NCBI RefSeq assembly: GCF_020076305.1
Contig: NZ_JAIQXE010000001.1
Span: 1,798,001 to 1,862,000 of the forward strand
Direction: 5' to 3'
Length of the DNA stretch: 64,000 bases
DNA from: Flavihumibacter profundi
GTDB lineage: Bacteria > Bacteroidota > Bacteroidia > Chitinophagales > Chitinophagaceae
In this document: positions 60,664 to 64,000 of the stretch, in pieces
How positions within the stretch are numbered: the stretch's first letter is position 1
Layout: each line of letters opens with the position of its first letter
Position numbers and translations under genes: made by a program
The notes under the pieces: generated by a model
What the model was told of the DNA's origin: nothing
Database searches by the model: none
The model's input: the letters and a program-made list of their open reading frames with translations, nothing else

Positions 60664-61179
60664 ATGCAACCACGCAAGGCTTCTGAAAGTTCAATAATTA
60701 TGACCGAACTGGTGTTGCCCAATGATACCAATTTGTACGGTAACCTTATGGGAGGCCGGCTGATGTACTGGATGGATATCGCCGCGGCCCTTGCTGCCAG
60801 CAAACATTGCAATGCGCCGGTCGTTACAGCTTCCGTGGATAATATTTCCTTTGAGGCACCAATTAAGCTGGGCAATGTGGTACATATCGAAGCAAAAGTT
60901 ACCCGATCTTTCAATACTTCTATGGAGATCCACATGAATGTATGGGGAGAAGATTTCACACACCAGTATAAGTACAAGAGCAATGAAGCCTATTATACTT
61001 TTGTTGCCCTTGATCCCAACCACAAACCACGTGCTGTTCCGGCTGTTATCGCCGAATCGGAAGATGAAAAAAAATTATTTGAATCCGCTTTGAGAAGAAG
61101 GCAATTGCGCCTTATTCTTGGTGGAAAAATGAAGCCTCATGATGCAACAGAACTAAAAGCACTGTTCCAGGCTACCTGA
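60664..61179 (+). CDS. Acyl-CoA thioesterase, YciA/hotdog type
   Basis: 171 residues. The hotdog helix is 'NLYGNLMGGRLMYWMDIAAALAASKH' with Asp in 'MDIAA' as in acyl-CoA hydrolases, and 'VTASVDNISFEAPIKLGNVVHIEAKV' is the central sheet. The family hydrolyses short to medium acyl-CoAs in the cytoplasm. The C-terminus is basic. Convergent with the acyltransferase gene. Confidence 0.9.
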   Translation: MQPRKASESSIIMTELVLPNDTNLYGNLMGGRLMYWMDIAAALAASKHCNAPVVTASVDNISFEAPIKLGNVVHIEAKVTRSFNTSMEIHMNVWGEDFTHQYKYKSNEAYYTFVALDPNHKPRAVPAVIAESEDEKKLFESALRRRQLRLILGGKMKPHDATELKALFQAT

Positions 61180-61192
61180 GTTTATAACCAGG

Positions 61193-61981
61193 CTATGATT
61201 TATTTGAGGCAGACTTTTCCTTGAATGTTTCTGCAAGGTGGGGCACTTTCATCATGTATTTCCTGCTCTGTTCTATGGAATCCATGATCTGTTCAAGAAT
61301 CATCTCGTTAGGTGCATCAAAATCTATTACCAGCGGCTCTTTAAACTTTACGGTTAACAGGGAACCCTTTTTCTTAAAGGTCAATCCCTTCTTCCCGAAA
61401 GCACGCCAGAAACCATTAATGACAACCGGTATAACAATGGGCCTGTTTTTTTTGATGATCAGGGCTGTGCCTTTCCTGCCCGGGGCAAATGGCTTTGTCG
61501 TACCCTGGGGAAAAGTAATAACCCAGCTATTGCTTAATGCGCGTTCAATTTTTCTGGTATCTGACACTTCAAGTCCTTTCCTTACTTCAGTGGCCCCGGT
61601 CCGCCAGGTACGTTTCACTGTTAATCCACCCGCAAGCATAAAAAACTTGCTGATCCAACTGCCTTTCATGGTTTCTTCTGCGGCAACATAGTAAACATTG
61701 GTAAACGGATTCAACAAATAATAAGGCAGGCCAAGTTTGTTTTTCTTGCCCCATTTCACTGCACAGAAAATATGCAGGAATGTTATTACATCAGCAAAAT
61801 AGGTTTGGTGGTTACTGACAAACAATACATTTTTCCGGGGAAGGTTTTCAATATTTTCAGTGCCGGAAATTTTTATCCTATTCACTATGGCAAGTCCGGG
61901 GTAGGATATAACTCCCACCACCGCATAAACCAGTTTCCTTACCAGTCGGATTTGCTTCAATCGATCAATCAGTTCACTCAT
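61193..61981 (-). CDS. Lysophospholipid acyltransferase (PlsC-like)
   Basis: 262 residues. The acyltransferase motif I is 'VSNHQTYFADVITFLH' (HxxxxD) and motif III is 'VITFPQGTTKPFAPGRKGTA', a variant of EGTR with Gln in place of Glu. 'RPIVIPVVINGFWRAFGKKG' is motif IV. An N-terminal hydrophobic segment (about 15-35) suggests membrane association. Role in phospholipid or ornithine-lipid synthesis is possible. Confidence 0.85.
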   Translation of the reverse strand: MSELIDRLKQIRLVRKLVYAVVGVISYPGLAIVNRIKISGTENIENLPRKNVLFVSNHQTYFADVITFLHIFCAVKWGKKNKLGLPYYLLNPFTNVYYVAAEETMKGSWISKFFMLAGGLTVKRTWRTGATEVRKGLEVSDTRKIERALSNSWVITFPQGTTKPFAPGRKGTALIIKKNRPIVIPVVINGFWRAFGKKGLTFKKKGSLLTVKFKEPLVIDFDAPNEMILEQIMDSIEQSRKYMMKVPHLAETFKEKSASNKS

Positions 61982-62068
61982 GAAGGGGTCGTTGTTGGAA
62001 CAAATAATCAGAGCCGCAATATACTGATTTGCGCATATATAGGGGTGTTTAATGAAAGGGCTGATTTG

Positions 62069-62076
62069 TATATTTG
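62069..62076 (+). promoter_or_regulatory. TAnnTTTG -7 box three bases before a start codon
   Basis: TATATTTG fits the Bacteroidota -7 consensus exactly and is followed by CGC and the ATG at 62080. A transcript from it would be leaderless. Confidence 0.35.
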
Positions 62077-62079
62077 CGC

Positions 62080-62742
62080 ATGATACAAAAAGCCGTCATT
62101 TTCGATATGGATGGCCTGCTGATTGATTCCGAGCCTTACTGGCAGGAAGCAGGCGTTGAAACCCTTTCCCTTTTTGGTGTACAGCTTACCCCGGAACAAT
62201 ACCACTCCAGCACCGGGTTAAGAACCATAGAATGGATAGACCATTGGTTCAGGTATTTTGGTATCGACCTGTCTAAAGCCCCGGATGCAATTCGGCAAAT
62301 TGAAGAATCTGCCGTTGAAAAAATCAGGCTTTCCGCAACTCCGATGGACGGGGTTGAGCATATTATCAATTTTTTCCTGAAAAAGAATTACAAAATCGGA
62401 TTGGCCTCTTCCTCGCCCATGAAGATGATTGATGTGGTTGTGAATAAGTTAGGCATAGGGCCTTTTCTAAACAGTATCAGTTCAGCAGGTGAACTGGATT
62501 ATGGCAAACCCCATCCGCAGGTTTTTATAAATTGTGCTGAAGCACTGGAAACCTCACCCTTCCATTGCGTTTGCTTTGAAGATTCTTTTAATGGCATGAT
62601 CGCGGCAAAAGCAGCAAAAATGAAATGCGTGGTTGTGCCTGCACCAGATCAATATTCACATAACAAATGGGGGTCTGCCGACCTGAAACTGAGATCCCTG
62701 GCTAATTTCAATGAATTATTACTGGAAGCCGTCTGGAACTGA
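62080..62742 (+). CDS. HAD-superfamily phosphatase, HxpB/YniC-like
   Basis: About 220 residues. 'VIFDMDGLLIDSEPYWQEA' is HAD motif I, 'IGLASSSPMKMIDVVVNKLGI' motif II, 'ELDYGKPHPQVFINCAEAL' motif III and 'CVCFEDSFNGMIAAKAAKMKCVVVP' motif IV. Sequence order and length match sugar/hexitol phosphatases (2-deoxyglucose-6-phosphatase-like). ATG 62080 is chosen over a TTG two codons earlier. Divergent from the acyltransferase gene with 98 bases between. Confidence 0.88.
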   Translation: MIQKAVIFDMDGLLIDSEPYWQEAGVETLSLFGVQLTPEQYHSSTGLRTIEWIDHWFRYFGIDLSKAPDAIRQIEESAVEKIRLSATPMDGVEHIINFFLKKNYKIGLASSSPMKMIDVVVNKLGIGPFLNSISSAGELDYGKPHPQVFINCAEALETSPFHCVCFEDSFNGMIAAKAAKMKCVVVPAPDQYSHNKWGSADLKLRSLANFNELLLEAVWN

Positions 62743-62757
62743 GGAATTTCAAAATGA

Positions 62758-62788
62758 AAGAAGCCAGCGAACAATTCACTGGCTTCTT
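62758..62788. terminator. Bidirectional terminator between the phosphatase and accC genes
   Basis: AAGAAGCCAG (62758-62767) pairs perfectly with CTGGCTTCTT (62779-62788) around an 11-nt loop. It separates two convergent genes; T/A-rich DNA flanks both sides. Confidence 0.75.
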
Positions 62789-62794
62789 CTCAGA

Positions 62795-64000
62795 TTATTT
62801 CATCGTAAATGATTCCAAAAACTTCGTGGTAAAATTACCGCTCCTGAAATCATCATTCTGCATCAGCTGCAAATGAAAAGGTATCGTTGTCTTCACACCT
62901 TCTATAACGTACTCACTTAATGCTCGGTACATCGTATCGATGGCTTCGTCACGGGTACGTGCAATCGTAATCAGTTTCCCGATCATGGAGTCGTAGTAGG
63001 GTGGAATCGTATAGCCTGCATAAACATGGCTGTCTACCCGAACGCCATGCCCTCCGGGCGTATGTAATACGGTGATCTTACCCGGACTGGGCCTGAAATC
63101 ATTATATGGGTCTTCAGCATTGATCCGGCATTCGATGGCATGCATTTGTGGTTCATAATCGCGGCCGCTGATCGGTTCGCCCATGGCGATTTTGATTTGC
63201 TCCTTTATCAGGTCGAAATTGATTACTTCCTCGGTAACGCAGTGTTCCACCTGGATCCGCGTATTCATTTCCATGAAATAAAAATTGCGGTGCTTATCTA
63301 CCAGGAATTCAATGGTTCCCACCCCTTCATATTGAATAGCCCCTGCAGCTTTTTTAGCCGCTTCGCCCATGGCATACCTTAACTCAGGGGTCATGAATGG
63401 AGACGGTGATTCCTCAACCAGTTTCTGGTGACGGCGCTGGATGGAACAATCGCGCTCACTCAGGTGGCAAACTTTTCCATACCGGTCACCGGCAATCTGG
63501 ATTTCTATATGCCGGGGCTCTTCCACGAATTTCTCCATGTAGATGCCGTCATTTTTAAATGAGGCCTGGGCTTCTGCTTTTGCCTGGTCATAGGCCTTTT
63601 CCATTTCGGTATCCGACCAAACAACGCGCATTCCCTTTCCACCCCCACCGGCGGTGGCTTTGATGATAACAGGGTAACCCATTTCATGGGCTACGGTATA
63701 CGCCTGGTCAAGACTGGCGAGTAATCCATCACTTCCCGGAATCACCGGCACACCGGCACGGATCATCGTTTCCTTGGCAGTGATCTTATCGCCCATCGCC
63801 CTGATCTGGTCGGGAGTTGGTCCTATAAATTTGATATTGTGCTCGCCACATATTTCCGCGAAACGGGCGTTCTCCGCCAGGAATCCATATCCCGGGTGGA
63901 TTGCATCGGCATTGGTAATTTCAGCCGCTGCCATAAGGTGCGGAATATTCAGGTAAGAATCTGCACTTTGCGGACGGCCTATACAAACCGCCTCATCGGC
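62795..64000 (-). CDS. accC: Acetyl-CoA carboxylase biotin carboxylase subunit, N-terminus outside the window
   Basis: ATP-grasp enzyme that carboxylates biotin in fatty acid synthesis. The frame is open to base 64000 ('[20 protein letters not shown]' comes before the first internal Met), so the start lies beyond the edge. 402 residues are inside. '[18 protein letters not shown]', '[15 protein letters not shown]' (ATP loop), '[15 protein letters not shown]', '[19 protein letters not shown]', '[14 protein letters not shown]' and '[20 protein letters not shown]' are all typical of AccC. No biotin carrier domain is attached. Confidence 0.95.
   Translation of the reverse strand, partial: ADEAVCIGRPQSADSYLNIPHLMAAAEITNADAIHPGYGFLAENARFAEICGEHNIKFIGPTPDQIRAMGDKITAKETMIRAGVPVIPGSDGLLASLDQAYTVAHEMGYPVIIKATAGGGGKGMRVVWSDTEMEKAYDQAKAEAQASFKNDGIYMEKFVEEPRHIEIQIAGDRYGKVCHLSERDCSIQRRHQKLVEESPSPFMTPELRYAMGEAAKKAAGAIQYEGVGTIEFLVDKHRNFYFMEMNTRIQVEHCVTEEVINFDLIKEQIKIAMGEPISGRDYEPQMHAIECRINAEDPYNDFRPSPGKITVLHTPGGHGVRVDSHVYAGYTIPPYYDSMIGKLITIARTRDEAIDTMYRALSEYVIEGVKTTIPFHLQLMQNDDFRSGNFTTKFLESFTMK

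Overview
The window reads as a chromosomal segment of a Bacteroidota bacterium, most likely family Chitinophagaceae (inference from gene content and style; no 16S rRNA is present). Pointers are DUF3810, DUF2911, DUF6580, DUF1572 and DUF5117/5118-type proteins, a CarboxypepD_reg-like domain followed by the 'VVTGYG' motif, a PVC-type CxxCH haem protein, starts without strong Shine-Dalgarno sequences, and promoters of the Bacteroidota TTTG / TAnnTTTG type. No rRNA, tRNA, CRISPR array, prophage or complete insertion sequence was recognised.

Layout. 1-9323 (minus): the N-terminal 1,500 codons of a cyclic beta-1,2-glucan synthase (cut by the window edge), an OprB-type porin and a large lipoprotein cytochrome. 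9386-11381: a DUF2130 protein, then 0.7 kb of non-coding DNA with a duplicated 123-bp block and three hairpins. 11382-17122: a secreted protein, a phosphopantetheinyl transferase, dcd, a metalloprotease and a DUF3810 protein. 17246-25274: housekeeping genes (acyl-CoA carboxylase beta subunit, rnhA, GNAT, MFS, manA, YraN, YkgJ, XerD-like recombinase) plus a wrecked phzF-like gene. 25275-30479: a VWA protein divergent from a sigma-factor/membrane-protein pair. 30489-37558 (minus): M14 peptidase, PIG-L hydrolase, two tiny membrane proteins and a sodium:solute symporter in tight order. 38349-43268: gamma-glutamyltransferase, DUF1572 protein, PspC protein, aconitase. 43792-47916: small membrane protein, lipoprotein, 7TM protein, histidine kinase, response regulator, Nramp-like transporter. 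48084-59143: surface proteins, RsmF-like methyltransferase, three-gene transhydrogenase (pntAA-pntAB-pntB), folA-thyA, fRMsr, proline dehydrogenase. 59480-64000: dipeptide epimerase-like enzyme, thioesterase, acyltransferase, HAD phosphatase and most of accC.

The most unusual content is a REP-like palindrome family with a REP-associated tyrosine transposase (RAYT). Five copies lie between 35009 and 43380. Two bracket the RAYT gene (37726-38301), which carries an in-frame TGA. One lies inside the DUF1572 coding sequence and is read through as nine in-frame codons. In three copies the flanking DNA is itself palindromic and different at each site, so the hairpin is extended by site-specific sequence. 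A second dispersed family, degenerate ATTCACC-like strings, sits in several gene junctions and borders the phzF relic.

All domain assignments come from reading the translated sequence; no database search was run.
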